A DNA stretch of 64,000 nt from positions 408,153 through 472,152 of the forward strand of contig NZ_JAAATX020000001.1 in the NCBI RefSeq assembly GCF_009908265.2. Direction: 5' to 3'. The notes below the pieces were generated by a model. That model was not told the DNA's origin. It made no database searches and worked only from the letters and a program-made list of their open reading frames with translations. Shown here one piece after another: positions 25,672-35,359 of the stretch. The stretch comes from Paragemmobacter amnigenus (GTDB lineage: Bacteria; Pseudomonadota; Alphaproteobacteria; Rhodobacterales; Rhodobacteraceae). The stretch's first letter is position 1. Each line of letters starts with the position of its first letter. The translations under genes and the position numbers were made by a program.

Positions 25672-27435
25672 TCATTCCGCTGCTTCGACTTCCTTGCCCA
25701 TCAGGGGCAACTGCATCTCGAAGACCGCACCGCCACCTTCGGCATTGCGCGCCGTCAGGCGCCCGCCAAGGTCCGTCACGATCCCCGAGGATATGGCAAG
25801 GCCGAGCCCCACCCCCTCTCCGGGCTTCTTCGTCGTGTAGAAGGGCTCGAACAGGTTATCCAAATCCTTGATTCCGGTGCCGTTGTCGCGCACCGCCAGC
25901 ATCGCCACATCGCCCGAGGACAGGATCAGGTCGATCTGCGGATCGGCCCTGTCCCGCGTCGCGTCCAGCGCGTTGCGCAACAGGTTGATGATGACCTGCT
26001 CCAGCCGGATACGGTCGGCCATCACCATGACCGGCGTACGCGGCAGGGTGCGCGTGATCTTCACGACGCGCAGCTTCAGTTGCGGTTCCATCATCGACAG
26101 GGCGCCGGACAGGGCCGATCGCAGATCGACCGGCTCGAAGGCCTCGCCACCCTTGCGGGCATAGGATTTCAGCTGCCGCGTGATCGCGCCCATGCGTTCG
26201 ATCAGGTCGTCGATCCGCTGGAACGAGGACAGCGCCTCCTCCGGCCGCTTCCTCTGCAGCAGCAGGCGCGCCCCCGCCAGATAGGTCTTCATCGCCGCCA
26301 GCGGCTGGTTCAGCTCGTGGCTCACCGCCGCCGACATCTCGCCCAGCGCGGCCAGCTTGGACGATTGCGCCAGCGTCAGTTCCGCCACCTCGAGGTCCTT
26401 CTGCACCTTCTCGCGTTCCGCGATCTCGCGTTGCAGGCGCGCGTTCAGCAGCCGCAGTTCCGCCGATTCCCGCTGGAAACTCATGCTCTGCGACCACGCC
26501 TTGCGCGACAGGACATAGAAGGTCAGCGCCATCAGGATCGCAAACCCCATGATCTCCAGCGCCAGAATCCCGTTCACCCGTTCCCGGACCGAGTCATAGG
26601 CGGTGAAGGTGATCATCCGCCAGCCGCGGAAGGGCACCCGCGCCTCGGTCTTCATCACCGCCTCGCCGCGCACATAGGCGTCCGGCGCGCTCTGCGTCCA
26701 GTCCGCCGTCGCCTGCAAGGCACGGCTCAGCGCGGATGGCGCATCCCGTACCGCCAGCGCCTCGGCCATCGGCAGACCGCGCCAGCGCGGCTCGGTCGCA
26801 AGGATCACCGTGCCTTCGCTGTTCGTGACCAGAACCGCGTCCTGCAACCCCGCCCAGGCGCGTTCGTATTTCATCAGGTCGACCGCCACCACGATCACCC
26901 CCGACGGCTTGCCATCCACCAGAACCGCGCGGGAATAGGTAAAGTCGAACCCGCCTCCTTCGCGCGCCTGCGCGGTAAAGACGGTGTCCTTGTTCCGCTG
27001 CGCCTCGACGAAATAGGGGGTGCCGCGGTGGTTGGTGCCCAGAAGGTTGCGGTTCGTCGCCGCCACCGTCCGCGCATCCCCGTCGATAAGCAGGATCGAC
27101 GCCACCCCGATTTCCGACTGCACGCGGATCAGCTTCTGCGAGGTGCGCGAGAAGTCGCGGGTCTTCAACGCCTCGACCAACGCGGGATCGCCCGCCAGCA
27201 GCAAGGGCACGACCGAGGTGCGCTGCAACTCGGACACCATGTTGCCGGAATAGAGCGCAAGGCGAAGCTCGGCGCGGTTGCGCGTCGTCTCGGTGAACCT
27301 TTCCGACAGCCAGCGGTTGGTGACCAGCACCACCCCGACGGCCAACAGCACCAGAAGCGCGACAACCAGTTTCACCCGCCAGGAAATGCCCGGCGGCGCA
27401 TCAGTGTCGTTTGTCGGAAGTCCGGCGTCCTGCAT
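25672..27435 (-). CDS. dctB: DctB-like sensor histidine kinase
   Basis: A 587-residue membrane kinase. Membrane segments at about 21-39 and 291-309 enclose a periplasmic double-PDC sensor of about 250 residues, as in DctB, which senses C4-dicarboxylates. A coiled coil (about 318-355) leads to the kinase core with phospho-accepting His373 in 'EMSAAVSHELNQPLAAM', an N box 'INLLRNALDAT' and ATP-binding 'DNGTGIKDLDNLFEPFYTTK' and 'GLGLAIS'. The dctD gene starts 11 bases downstream. No TRAP or DctA transporter lies in the window, so the target and signal are unproven. Confidence 0.88.
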   Translation of the reverse strand: MQDAGLPTNDTDAPPGISWRVKLVVALLVLLAVGVVLVTNRWLSERFTETTRNRAELRLALYSGNMVSELQRTSVVPLLLAGDPALVEALKTRDFSRTSQKLIRVQSEIGVASILLIDGDARTVAATNRNLLGTNHRGTPYFVEAQRNKDTVFTAQAREGGGFDFTYSRAVLVDGKPSGVIVVAVDLMKYERAWAGLQDAVLVTNSEGTVILATEPRWRGLPMAEALAVRDAPSALSRALQATADWTQSAPDAYVRGEAVMKTEARVPFRGWRMITFTAYDSVRERVNGILALEIMGFAILMALTFYVLSRKAWSQSMSFQRESAELRLLNARLQREIAEREKVQKDLEVAELTLAQSSKLAALGEMSAAVSHELNQPLAAMKTYLAGARLLLQRKRPEEALSSFQRIDDLIERMGAITRQLKSYARKGGEAFEPVDLRSALSGALSMMEPQLKLRVVKITRTLPRTPVMVMADRIRLEQVIINLLRNALDATRDRADPQIDLILSSGDVAMLAVRDNGTGIKDLDNLFEPFYTTKKPGEGVGLGLAISSGIVTDLGGRLTARNAEGGGAVFEMQLPLMGKEVEAAE

Positions 27436-27493
27436 GGCGCCAATCTAGGCCCGCCCCGCCCCGCCCTTCAAGCCGAAGGCCGGTCGCGGGCCG

Positions 27494-28162
27494 TCACGCA
27501 AGCGTCAACCCGCCCATCAGCGCGCGGAACATGGCCGCGCCATCGGTGCCGCCCTGCACGGGGTCCACCACCCGCTCGGGGTGGGGCATCATGCCCAGCA
27601 CGCGGCGGTTCTCCGACAGGATGCCCGCGATATCGGCCATCGACCCGTTCGGATTCGCGGCATAGGTAAAGGCGATGCGATCCTCGCCCTGCAACCGCGC
27701 CAGACCGTCCGCGTCGATCGTGTAATTGCCGTCATGATGCGCGACCGGCACCGTGATCGCCTGCCCCTTGGCATAACCGGCGGTAAAGGCGCTGTCGGCG
27801 GTAGCGACATTCAGCGTCAGCATCTTGCAGACGAATTTCAGCCCCGCATTGCGCATCAGCGCACCGGGCAGCAGCCCCATCTCGGTCAGCACCTGGAACC
27901 CGTTGCAGATGCCCAGCACATAGCCGCCGCGCGCCGCATGGGCCTTGACCGCCGCGCCGATGGGCGACTGGGCCGCGATGGCACCGCAGCGCAGATAGTC
28001 GCCAAAGGAAAAGCCGCCCGGAACCCCCACCACATCCACGCCCGCAGGCAGGGAGGTGTCCTTGTGCCAGACGCGGACCACATCCCAACCCGCCCGCTCG
28101 AAGGCGACGGCAAGGTCGCGGTCGCAGTTGGAACCGGGGAAGGTGACGACGGCGGCCTTCAT
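27494..28162 (-). CDS. purQ: Phosphoribosylformylglycinamidine synthase subunit PurQ (glutaminase)
   Basis: A 222-residue class I glutamine amidotransferase that feeds ammonia to PurL. The start is '[20 protein letters not shown]'; the nucleophile cysteine is in '[20 protein letters not shown]', and the catalytic His/Glu are in '[11 protein letters not shown]'. It is isolated from purS/purC, lying between dctB and tdm. Confidence 0.97.
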   Translation of the reverse strand: MKAAVVTFPGSNCDRDLAVAFERAGWDVVRVWHKDTSLPAGVDVVGVPGGFSFGDYLRCGAIAAQSPIGAAVKAHAARGGYVLGICNGFQVLTEMGLLPGALMRNAGLKFVCKMLTLNVATADSAFTAGYAKGQAITVPVAHHDGNYTIDADGLARLQGEDRIAFTYAANPNGSMADIAGILSENRRVLGMMPHPERVVDPVQGGTDGAAMFRALMGGLTLA

Positions 28163-28238
28163 CTTGGCATCCTTTCAGGACAGGCGGCGGGATGGCCGCG
28201 CATTACCGCAAACCGCCCCGCCTTGCCACCCCTTATCC

Positions 28239-30614
28239 TCACGACTGGGGCCGCGTCTTCTTCGGGTCGTAATGCGAAAGCCCCACGATCACCGCAGGCA
28301 GCCGCTTCTGCTGCCCGTCCAGCTTGCCGACCTCGACCTGCGTGCCGACCTCGGCATGGGCCACATCCACCCGCGCCAGCGCGATGTTCTTGCCCAAGAG
28401 CGGCGAGCGCATGGAGGACGTCACCTCGCCCACCTGCGCGCGGCCCACATGGATGCAGTCGCCATGGCCCACGTCGACATTGCTGTCGATATCCAGCCCC
28501 ACGAACTTCCACCGCGGGTTTTCCTTGCGCCGGATCAGCGCGTCGCGCCCGATGAAATCGTCGGTCTTCGACTTCAGCGGCACGGTAAAGCCGATCCCCG
28601 CCTCGAACGGGTCGGTCTGGTCGCTGAAATCATATCCGGCAAAGATCAGCCCCGCCTCGATCCGCACCATGTCCAGCGCCGCCAGACCCATCGGCCGCAG
28701 CCCCAGATCGCGCCCATGCTCCCACACGGCATCGTAAACCGCATTGCCGTCCTTCGGATGGCAGAACACCTCGAAGCCCAATTCGCCGGTATAGCCCGTC
28801 CGCGACACCACGACCGGCGCGCCATTCGGCCCGCCCACGCGGCCCACGGTAAAGCGGAACCAGCCCAGTTCCTCGATCGTGGGCTGGTGCGGCGCGGTCC
28901 AGATCATGCGGCGCATGATCTCGCGGCTGTTCGGTCCCTGCACGGCAAGGTTATGGAGCTGGTCGGTCGAGGAGCGCACCATCACCTTCAGCCCCAGCTT
29001 TTCCGCCTGCTCGCGCAGCCAGATGCCGCCATAATCATCCCCGCCGATCCAGCGGAAATTGTCGCGCCCCAGACGGAACAGCGTGCCGTCGTCGATCATC
29101 CCGCCATGCACATAGCACATGGCCGAATAGACCACCTGCCCCACGCTCAGCTTCTTCACATCCCGCGTCAGCGTGTATTGCATCAACGCCTCGGCATCCG
29201 GCCCCGTCACCTCGAACTTCCGCAGGGGCGACAGGTCCAGCACCACCGCCTTCTCGCGGCAGGCCCAGTATTCCTCGATAGCGCCATTGGACGAATAGAC
29301 GTTGGGCAGCCAATACCCCTTGTATTCCACCACATTGCGCGTCAGCGCGCCGGTCCGTTCGCTGAACGCGGTGTCCTTGGTCATCTTCGGCTCCGAATTG
29401 GGGGTGGCGCGCCATGCGATGGCACGGCTGAACTTCTCCTCACCCGAATAGGTGCGGACGTGGATATCGCTCAGATACCAGCCATTCGCGGGGCTGGTGT
29501 CATCCGGACAGGCCGAGGACACGCAGACAAGATCCGTCAGCGCGCGGAACAGCACATAATCCCCGGGCCGCGACCACGGCTCGTCGGAATAGAGCACGCC
29601 GTGCGCGTCGATTCCCGTATTGAAGAACAGGTTGACCGCCATCCAGCCCGGACGGCCCGAGACGTTGAACTCTGCCAGCGCGCCGTTGAAATTGTCCGAA
29701 CAGTTGGCATGGCCCGGATAGCCGATATCGTCGTAATATTTGGCCGCACAGGCCATGGCAAAGGCGTCATGCCGCCCGACCGTGTCCTGCACCACCTCCA
29801 GAAGCGGCAGCATGTCCTGATCGTAATATTTCGAATGCAGCCCCGGCATCGAATAGGCATGGCCCATCAGCGTGCGCGATGTCGTCACGTCCAGCGCATG
29901 CTCGATCCCCTTGTCGAGCTTTCTTGCCGCAAAGGCCTGAAAGTCCGTGCATTGCCGCCCGTCCACGTCGATGACCTGGATGTAATCGCCCGCCTTCACG
30001 AAATAGGCCCGCGCCGTCGCCGATTTCACCCGCAGGTCCAGCACCGGATCGGCCAGCGGATCGGGCAGATCGAACTGCTTCACCGTCAGAAGCGAGGACC
30101 GCGCCACCTGCACGCCGATGGGCGTGGCCGTCTCCTGCGCGTCGGGCGTCATGTCGCCGCCGGGTGCGGCGATCACCAGCACACCGTCGCGCGTGACGGT
30201 GAAGGTCTCCTCCACCCCCGCCGCCGTCTCGGCCCCGAACAGCGCGACCGCCCCCGCCTTGGCCAGATCGATCCCTCGCCGCTCCAGCCCCAGACGCAGC
30301 CCCCCCATGCCGGACCCCAGCCGCGGCCCCGCCGCCAGCAGCGCCTTCAGCCCGCCCGCATCGGAATTGGCCGAAACGCCCAGTATGCCTGCGTCGATCC
30401 GCCCCTGCCCGTCCGCCGCCACCAGCTCGGCCCGCTGGCCGCCCTCGGTATTGACCACCGTCACACGGTCGCCCGCCGCAACGCGGATCAGGATTGCCCC
30501 GTTGCCCTGCACCTCATAGCGCTCGCGGCCCGTCGCGGGCAGCGCCGAGGCGGCCGTCAGGATCCGGCTGGGGCGCGGCGGTCCGGGGATCACCTTGGGA
30601 TACAGGTCCAGCAT
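28239..30614 (-). CDS. tdm: Trimethylamine N-oxide demethylase Tdm (DUF1989-GcvT fusion)
   Basis: A 791-residue cytosolic protein. The N-terminal half is DUF1989-type (about residues 25-420), with Cys222 ('VDGRQCTDFQAF'), Cys289 and Cys305 ('GYPGHANCSDNFNGAL') as candidate zinc ligands; the C-terminal half (about 430-780) is a GcvT-like tetrahydrofolate domain ('SRTGYTGELGFEVFCHP'). This fusion is that of Tdm, which splits TMAO into dimethylamine and formaldehyde, with the folate domain capturing C1. AGGAGG precedes the ATG at 30614. Tmm and Dmm genes nearby support the role. A dimethylglycine-type demethylase is the alternative, but the DUF1989 half argues against it. Confidence 0.85.
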   Translation of the reverse strand: MLDLYPKVIPGPPRPSRILTAASALPATGRERYEVQGNGAILIRVAAGDRVTVVNTEGGQRAELVAADGQGRIDAGILGVSANSDAGGLKALLAAGPRLGSGMGGLRLGLERRGIDLAKAGAVALFGAETAAGVEETFTVTRDGVLVIAAPGGDMTPDAQETATPIGVQVARSSLLTVKQFDLPDPLADPVLDLRVKSATARAYFVKAGDYIQVIDVDGRQCTDFQAFAARKLDKGIEHALDVTTSRTLMGHAYSMPGLHSKYYDQDMLPLLEVVQDTVGRHDAFAMACAAKYYDDIGYPGHANCSDNFNGALAEFNVSGRPGWMAVNLFFNTGIDAHGVLYSDEPWSRPGDYVLFRALTDLVCVSSACPDDTSPANGWYLSDIHVRTYSGEEKFSRAIAWRATPNSEPKMTKDTAFSERTGALTRNVVEYKGYWLPNVYSSNGAIEEYWACREKAVVLDLSPLRKFEVTGPDAEALMQYTLTRDVKKLSVGQVVYSAMCYVHGGMIDDGTLFRLGRDNFRWIGGDDYGGIWLREQAEKLGLKVMVRSSTDQLHNLAVQGPNSREIMRRMIWTAPHQPTIEELGWFRFTVGRVGGPNGAPVVVSRTGYTGELGFEVFCHPKDGNAVYDAVWEHGRDLGLRPMGLAALDMVRIEAGLIFAGYDFSDQTDPFEAGIGFTVPLKSKTDDFIGRDALIRRKENPRWKFVGLDIDSNVDVGHGDCIHVGRAQVGEVTSSMRSPLLGKNIALARVDVAHAEVGTQVEVGKLDGQQKRLPAVIVGLSHYDPKKTRPQS

Positions 30615-30644
30615 GGGCGCCTCCTGAGGGAAGAGTTGCATCAG

Positions 30645-30694
30645 TGTAAAAACTGTTTCACAAAAAGAATATCCGCGCTGTAACCTTGCGGCAA
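30645..30694 (-). promoter_or_regulatory. tdm promoter with an operator-like palindrome at the start site
   Basis: On the minus strand TTGCCG (30689-30694) and TATTCT (30666-30671) are 17 bases apart. The near-palindrome TGTAAAAACTGTTTCACA (30645-30662) covers the expected transcription start, a classical repressor position. It is also about 80-100 bases upstream of the divergent transporter gene. Confidence 0.5.
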
Positions 30695-30743
30695 GCCCGA
30701 TGATGGGGACCGGTATGAAATTCCTGAAAGGCAGCGCCCTGCG

Positions 30744-31586
30744 ATGATCGCCCTGTCCCTTGGCCTGATGGCCGCGCTCTGCTGGGGTCTGCACGATTTC
30801 ACCATCCGCCGCGTGGGGGGCAAGGCCGATGTGGCGGCGACCTTCGCCACCGTCACCGCCTTCGGCCTGATCCCGCTGATTCCGGTGGCGCTGTTCTCGG
30901 GCGGCTGGGTCGCGCTGGGGCCGCAGCAGATCGCGCTGGCCGTGGCGGCAGGGGTGGGGTCGGTGGCGGCCAATATCGGCCTCTACCGCGCCTTCACCAT
31001 CGGCCCCGTCAGCCTTGTCGCCCCGATCTGCGGCGCCTTTCCGGTGCTGTCGGTGCTGTTCGCCATCGCGCGGGGCGAACAGGCCGGCGCGCAGGAATGG
31101 CTGGCGGTGCTGGCCGTGGTCGCGGGCGTCGCCGTCGTGGCACGGGGCGAAGGCGGGGACTCCTCGGGCAGCCGTCTGGCCGCGGCGGGCTGGGCGGCGC
31201 TGGCCGCCGTTTCCTTCGCGCTGACCTTCGGGCTGGCGCAGTGGTCTGCGGAAACCGGCGCGCACCTGCCCGCCGCCGCCGTGACACGACTGACCGCCCT
31301 TGCCGTCGCGCTGCTCTGGCTGGTCCGGCGCCGCCCGGCAAGCGACGGTCTGGGCGTGATCTGGCCCGCGCTCTTGCTGATGGGTGTCCTCGACGTGGCC
31401 GCGCTGACCGCCGTCACGCTGGCAGGCGGCCTGCCACGGGCGGAATATGCCGCCGTAGCCTCCTCCGTATTCGGGATCGTCACCATCCTGCTGGCCTGGC
31501 GCTTCCTGAACGAACCCATGCGCGCAAGCCAGTGGGGCGGCGTCGCGCTGGTCTTTGCGGGCATCGCCGCGCTCGGCCTTGCCTGA
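30744..31586 (+). CDS. EamA/DMT family membrane transporter
   Basis: A 280-residue membrane protein with about ten segments and two EamA halves. 'GLMAALCWGLHDFTIRRVGG' opens it, and 'YRAFTIGPVSLVAPICGAFP' is a family-like loop. It is divergent from tdm and convergent with the GlxA-type regulator, so it lies inside the methylated-amine island. It might move a methylated amine or pathway product, but the family is too broad to say. Confidence 0.82.
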   Translation: MIALSLGLMAALCWGLHDFTIRRVGGKADVAATFATVTAFGLIPLIPVALFSGGWVALGPQQIALAVAAGVGSVAANIGLYRAFTIGPVSLVAPICGAFPVLSVLFAIARGEQAGAQEWLAVLAVVAGVAVVARGEGGDSSGSRLAAAGWAALAAVSFALTFGLAQWSAETGAHLPAAAVTRLTALAVALLWLVRRRPASDGLGVIWPALLLMGVLDVAALTAVTLAGGLPRAEYAAVASSVFGIVTILLAWRFLNEPMRASQWGGVALVFAGIAALGLA

Positions 31587-31588
31587 GG

Positions 31589-32596
31589 CTATTCCGACGG
31601 CGGCAGCGCCCCCGTCAGCCCGCGCAATCCCACAAGCCGCCGCCGCTCGTCCGCCGGGTTCACCCCGAAGGCCTCGGCATAATGCCGCGTCATGGGGGTA
31701 GAACTGGCATATCCCACCGACAGCGCGATTTCCGTGATCGACTGGGTGGAATAGAGCACCTTCTGCCGCGCCTTCTTCAGCCGCATCAGGCGGTAATATT
31801 TCAGCGGGCTCTGCCCCGTCGCCTGCTTGAAGCTGCGCTCCAGATGCCGTTCGGAAATCCCCAGCGATTCCGCCACGTCCGAAATCTGCACCGGATCCTC
31901 GATATGGTCCGAGAACACCTGTATCGCCTGACGGATCGTGTCGGGCAGCATGTCATCCGTGCCGCCGCGCTTCTGCACCGGCACCTTCTGCACCACGTCA
32001 TCGGTCCGCACGAAGGGATGCTGGAACCAGCAGGCCACCTCGGTCATCGTGTCGCGGCCCAGCTTTTCCTCGATCATCCGCAGCATCATGTCGAACACGG
32101 CCCCCGCCCCGCTGGCCGTATGCCGCCGCCGGTCGCGGATGATCACCGACTGGCTTGCGCTGATCTCGGGGAATTCCGCCTTGAAGGCCGCGTCATAGCA
32201 CCAGTGGACCGAGCAGACATGCCCGCCCATCACCCCCGCACGGACCAAGGGGAATACCCCGCCCGAAAACCCGCCCAGCACCACGCCCGACCGGTCCATC
32301 CAGCGCACCTGCGCGTTGGATCGCTTGGGGTGGACGAAATTCGACTGCGGCATGGACAGGAAGAAAAGGTAATCCAGCTCTCCCGCCTCGGTCAGCGTGG
32401 CATCGGGGTCGAACTTCACCTCGGCCGAAGACCGCACCGGCCCCGTCTCCTCGGCCAGCAGTTTCCAGCTGAACTCGCGCCGCCCTACGATCTCGTTGGC
32501 GGCGCGCAGGGGTTCGATGGCGCTGGTCAGGCAGGCCATCGGGAATCCCGGAAACAGCAGGAATCCCAGTGTCGTCGGTTGTCCGCTTTCGGTCAT
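31589..32596 (-). CDS. GlxA family transcriptional regulator (DJ-1/PfpI plus AraC helix-turn-helix)
   Basis: A 335-residue regulator. The N-terminal DJ-1/PfpI domain (about 10-190; 'GFLLFPGFPMACLTSAIEPL') senses a ligand in relatives such as GbdR; the C-terminal AraC domain ('DVAESLGISERHLERSFKQA', 'ITEIALSVGYASSTPMTRHYA') binds DNA. GGGAGGG lies eight bases before the ATG at 32596. It follows dmmC by 41 bases and is probably the last gene of dmmDABC, making it the best candidate regulator of the island. Confidence 0.9.
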   Translation of the reverse strand: MTESGQPTTLGFLLFPGFPMACLTSAIEPLRAANEIVGRREFSWKLLAEETGPVRSSAEVKFDPDATLTEAGELDYLFFLSMPQSNFVHPKRSNAQVRWMDRSGVVLGGFSGGVFPLVRAGVMGGHVCSVHWCYDAAFKAEFPEISASQSVIIRDRRRHTASGAGAVFDMMLRMIEEKLGRDTMTEVACWFQHPFVRTDDVVQKVPVQKRGGTDDMLPDTIRQAIQVFSDHIEDPVQISDVAESLGISERHLERSFKQATGQSPLKYYRLMRLKKARQKVLYSTQSITEIALSVGYASSTPMTRHYAEAFGVNPADERRRLVGLRGLTGALPPSE

Positions 32597-32637
32597 CGCG
32601 ACGGCCCTCCCTTGCCTTGCGCCCCGTTGCCCGTGCC

Positions 32638-33681
32638 TCAGTCCTCGGGCCACCAACCCGGAGAGGTGGGGGCACCGTCGTCATATTGCGACAGCCACTT
32701 CACCATCGTCTCGCGGTTCCGCAAGAAGCCCTTGTAGGCCGCAAGGTCCGGATGCAGGTCGCGCACCACGCGGTGCAGCCGCCGCGCCCATTTCGGCTGG
32801 GTCACAATCTCTTCGAACTTGATCAGATAGCAGCGGATCGGAAAGGCGATGGCATTGGACCGCGGCAGCCGCCACAGCGTCTGCAACTCCACCCGCAGAT
32901 GCTGGCGCTTGCCGATGTTGTCCAGCGTGATCTGCGACTTGGTCGGACCCCATTTCGGGTAATTCTCGGGGCTGGTATCCAGCAGCGGGTCAACCGTCAT
33001 GGTCCAGTTGAACCGCCGCACCGGCGCGCCGTGCTGCAGCTTCAGCAGGAACTTCAGCGCGCGGTCGAACACGCCCTTCTCATGCGCCAGCGGCACGGGC
33101 GCATGCCATTCGTGAAAGCTCATCCCGATGTCGAAGTCGAGGCTCCAGTCCGCCTGCGTCGTCACCATCCCCGCCTCGATCCACAGGTTCTCGTCCCGCT
33201 GGTCCTGCAGCGTGAAATCGCCCTGCGTCTGGCGGGTGATATATTCCATCGGCCCATAGGGCAGCGTCGAGGGATCGAGGAAGGTGAAGGTCTGCTCGAT
33301 CTCCATCGGCCGGTTGATCCAGGTCCAGCGGTTGCCGGTCTTGTGCAGCTCGAACCAGTGCGGATAGTCCCGCGCCTTGCTCTCCATGATCAGTTCCAGC
33401 AGGTCCCAACCCGCCAGTTCCATATGCGGCAGCGACTGGCAGCGCAGCGGATCGTCCTTGAGCACCAGCGCGCGGTCGCGCATCTCGGCCAGATAGTGCT
33501 CGTCCACGTCGAAGGCATGTTCGAACACCGATCCCGGACGCCCCGGCACATGGGGTTCCATATTGACCGAATACATGTAGTCGTCGCGGTCGAAGGGGAA
33601 CGGGAACCGTGCAATCGCGCGGGGCGAGTTGCGGAATGTGAAATCGTTGCGGAACGTCTCGTTGTTGAACTCGAAGCCCAT
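32638..33681 (-). CDS. dmmC: Dimethylamine monooxygenase, heme-dependent oxidative N-demethylase subunit (DUF3445)
   Basis: A 347-residue DUF3445 protein ('IARFPFPFDRDDYMYSVNM', 'WRLPRSNAIAFPIRCYLI'). This family is the oxygenase component of dimethylamine monooxygenase, which demethylates dimethylamine to methylamine and formaldehyde. It begins 11 bases after the reductase gene in the order D-A-B-C on the minus strand, the arrangement described as dmmDABC in marine bacteria. The subunit letter is assigned from gene order. Confidence 0.85.
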   Translation of the reverse strand: MGFEFNNETFRNDFTFRNSPRAIARFPFPFDRDDYMYSVNMEPHVPGRPGSVFEHAFDVDEHYLAEMRDRALVLKDDPLRCQSLPHMELAGWDLLELIMESKARDYPHWFELHKTGNRWTWINRPMEIEQTFTFLDPSTLPYGPMEYITRQTQGDFTLQDQRDENLWIEAGMVTTQADWSLDFDIGMSFHEWHAPVPLAHEKGVFDRALKFLLKLQHGAPVRRFNWTMTVDPLLDTSPENYPKWGPTKSQITLDNIGKRQHLRVELQTLWRLPRSNAIAFPIRCYLIKFEEIVTQPKWARRLHRVVRDLHPDLAAYKGFLRNRETMVKWLSQYDDGAPTSPGWWPED

Positions 33682-33692
33682 CGCTTCCCCTC

Positions 33693-34658
33693 CTATCGGT
33701 CAAGCACGAGGGTCTTTCCCTCGAACCGCGACACACATGGCATGATCTTGGTCTTGGCCGCCTTCTCGTCATCCGACAGCCAGTGGTCGTGGTGGTGGAT
33801 ATGGCCGTCGCAACGGACGACCGCCGTCTCGCATTGCCCGCAAGCCCCGCCGCGGCACAGATAGGGCGCATCCACCCCCGCCGCCTCCATCGCCTCGAGG
33901 ATCGACTGCGCCGCCCCGACGGTCAGCGTCCGGCCGCTTGCGGCCAGTTCCACCTCGAAGGGCTGGCCGACGGGCGGGGCAAGGAATTCCTCGGAATGGA
34001 CGGTATTGGCAGGCCAGCCCATGGCATAGGCCGTGGACTTGACCCATTCGATCATCCCCTTCGGCCCGCAGACGTATAGATGCGTGCCGAGCGGCTGGGT
34101 CGCAAGCAAGGTCTTCAGATCGATCGCCTCGCCCTTCTCGTCGACATAGACATGCACCCGTCCGGCATAGGCCGCCGTCAGCCGGTCGACATAGGCGCCC
34201 AGCGCACGCGACCGCACCGAATAATGCAGCTCGAACCGCGCGCCCACCGGCGCCAGCTGGGACATCATCGACATGAAGGGCGTGATCCCGATCCCGCCTG
34301 CAAGGAACAGGTGCTTCTTGGCCCGCGCATCCGGCGGGAACAGGTTGACCGGATGGCCGATCTGCATCCGCATCCCCGCCTTCACATGGCGGTGCATGTA
34401 CAAGGACCCGCCCCGCCCCGCATCGTCGCGGCGCACGGAAATCTCGTAGCCCTTGCTGTCGGCAGGGTCCGACATCAGCGAATAGGGATTCATCCGCCGC
34501 GTGCCGTGATCGTTCATCTCGATCACCACATGCGACCCGCCCGAAAAATGCGGCATGTCCCCGCCATCGGCACGGACGAAACGGAACCGCTTGATCAGGT
34601 CGTTCACCTCGACGACCTCGGACACGATCACGTCAATCCTCGGGGCTCCGACGCTCAT
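33693..34658 (-). CDS. dmmB: Dimethylamine monooxygenase reductase subunit (PDR/VanB-type)
   Basis: A 321-residue phthalate-dioxygenase-reductase-type protein. The FMN domain contains 'RRMNPYSLMSDPADSKGYE'; the NAD(P)H domain has 'LFLAGGIGITPFMSMMSQL' and 'LYVCGPKGMIEWV'; and the plant-type 2Fe-2S domain has 'CRGGACGQCETAV' plus a fourth cysteine near the end ('MPCVSRF'). It would pass electrons from NADPH to the heme subunit. Its ATG overlaps the dmmA stop codon by four bases. Confidence 0.9.
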   Translation of the reverse strand: MSVGAPRIDVIVSEVVEVNDLIKRFRFVRADGGDMPHFSGGSHVVIEMNDHGTRRMNPYSLMSDPADSKGYEISVRRDDAGRGGSLYMHRHVKAGMRMQIGHPVNLFPPDARAKKHLFLAGGIGITPFMSMMSQLAPVGARFELHYSVRSRALGAYVDRLTAAYAGRVHVYVDEKGEAIDLKTLLATQPLGTHLYVCGPKGMIEWVKSTAYAMGWPANTVHSEEFLAPPVGQPFEVELAASGRTLTVGAAQSILEAMEAAGVDAPYLCRGGACGQCETAVVRCDGHIHHHDHWLSDDEKAAKTKIMPCVSRFEGKTLVLDR

Positions 34659-35275
34659 TTGAAACGCTCCACGGCGGGCGGGACCTGACCGGGGTCCTCG
34701 GCATCGATGTTCACGCCCTGAAACGCCGCGAGGCGGCGCGAATAGTGGTCACGGACGAACAGGTTGAGCCCGCAATGCGAGCAGACGAATGGATCGGTCG
34801 TCACGGACTCGGTGATCCCCTTGCAATGCACGCATTGCACGCGACGGGCCAGCGAGCCGCGATGTTCGGTCTGCACCGCGTCATGGGGCAGACCAGCCTC
34901 CATCGCCGCACGCTGGGCAAGACCGATCACCGTCTCGGTTCCGGCCAGATAGACCTGCAATCCCATATGGGCATCCGCCAGCACCTTCCGCAGCCGCGAC
35001 TCGGCGGCGGCGAAGGACGGGCTGCGGTGGCATTGCGCCGCCCCCAGCCGCTCCAGCGCGGCGAACTGGTCGGTGCCATTCGCACCGGGGGTATAGATGA
35101 TATGCGCCTTTTCCAGCAGCTCTGCCGCGGCAGAGCCCGCCCGCGCCACCATATCCACGATCGCACCCGCACCCTCGCCATCCGCGACGAACAGATGCGC
35201 GCCGCCCGCGCGCGGCTGCAACTCGCCATAGACGGGGCGGCTGCGGATCGACTTTTCAAAAACTGTCTTTGTCAT
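34655..35275 (-). CDS. dmmA: Dimethylamine monooxygenase subunit DmmA
   Basis: A 206-residue protein. The C-terminal zinc-ribbon-like region 'CVHCKGITESVTTDPFVCSH' with a further Cys-x-x-Cys pair, followed by 'LFVRDHYSRRLAAFQGV', is that of the DmmA family. The N-terminal part has a Rossmann-like pattern similar to reductase NAD-domains. The ATG at 35275 was chosen over an upstream frame extension. It is translationally coupled to dmmB. Confidence 0.85.
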   Translation of the reverse strand: MTKTVFEKSIRSRPVYGELQPRAGGAHLFVADGEGAGAIVDMVARAGSAAAELLEKAHIIYTPGANGTDQFAALERLGAAQCHRSPSFAAAESRLRKVLADAHMGLQVYLAGTETVIGLAQRAAMEAGLPHDAVQTEHRGSLARRVQCVHCKGITESVTTDPFVCSHCGLNLFVRDHYSRRLAAFQGVNIDAEDPGQVPPAVERFK

Positions 35276-35359
35276 GGTTCCGTCAGTCCCGATCCGGGGG
35301 CAAACCCGGTTGCGAAAAGGGCGCGCCACATCCCCGTGGCGCGCCCCCCTGTCCTCGCA

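Noticed and set aside
28056..30683. An 875-codon open frame on the plus strand
   Set aside because: It is the antisense shadow of tdm; the sequence is rich in His, Arg, Gln and Pro and shows no family features.
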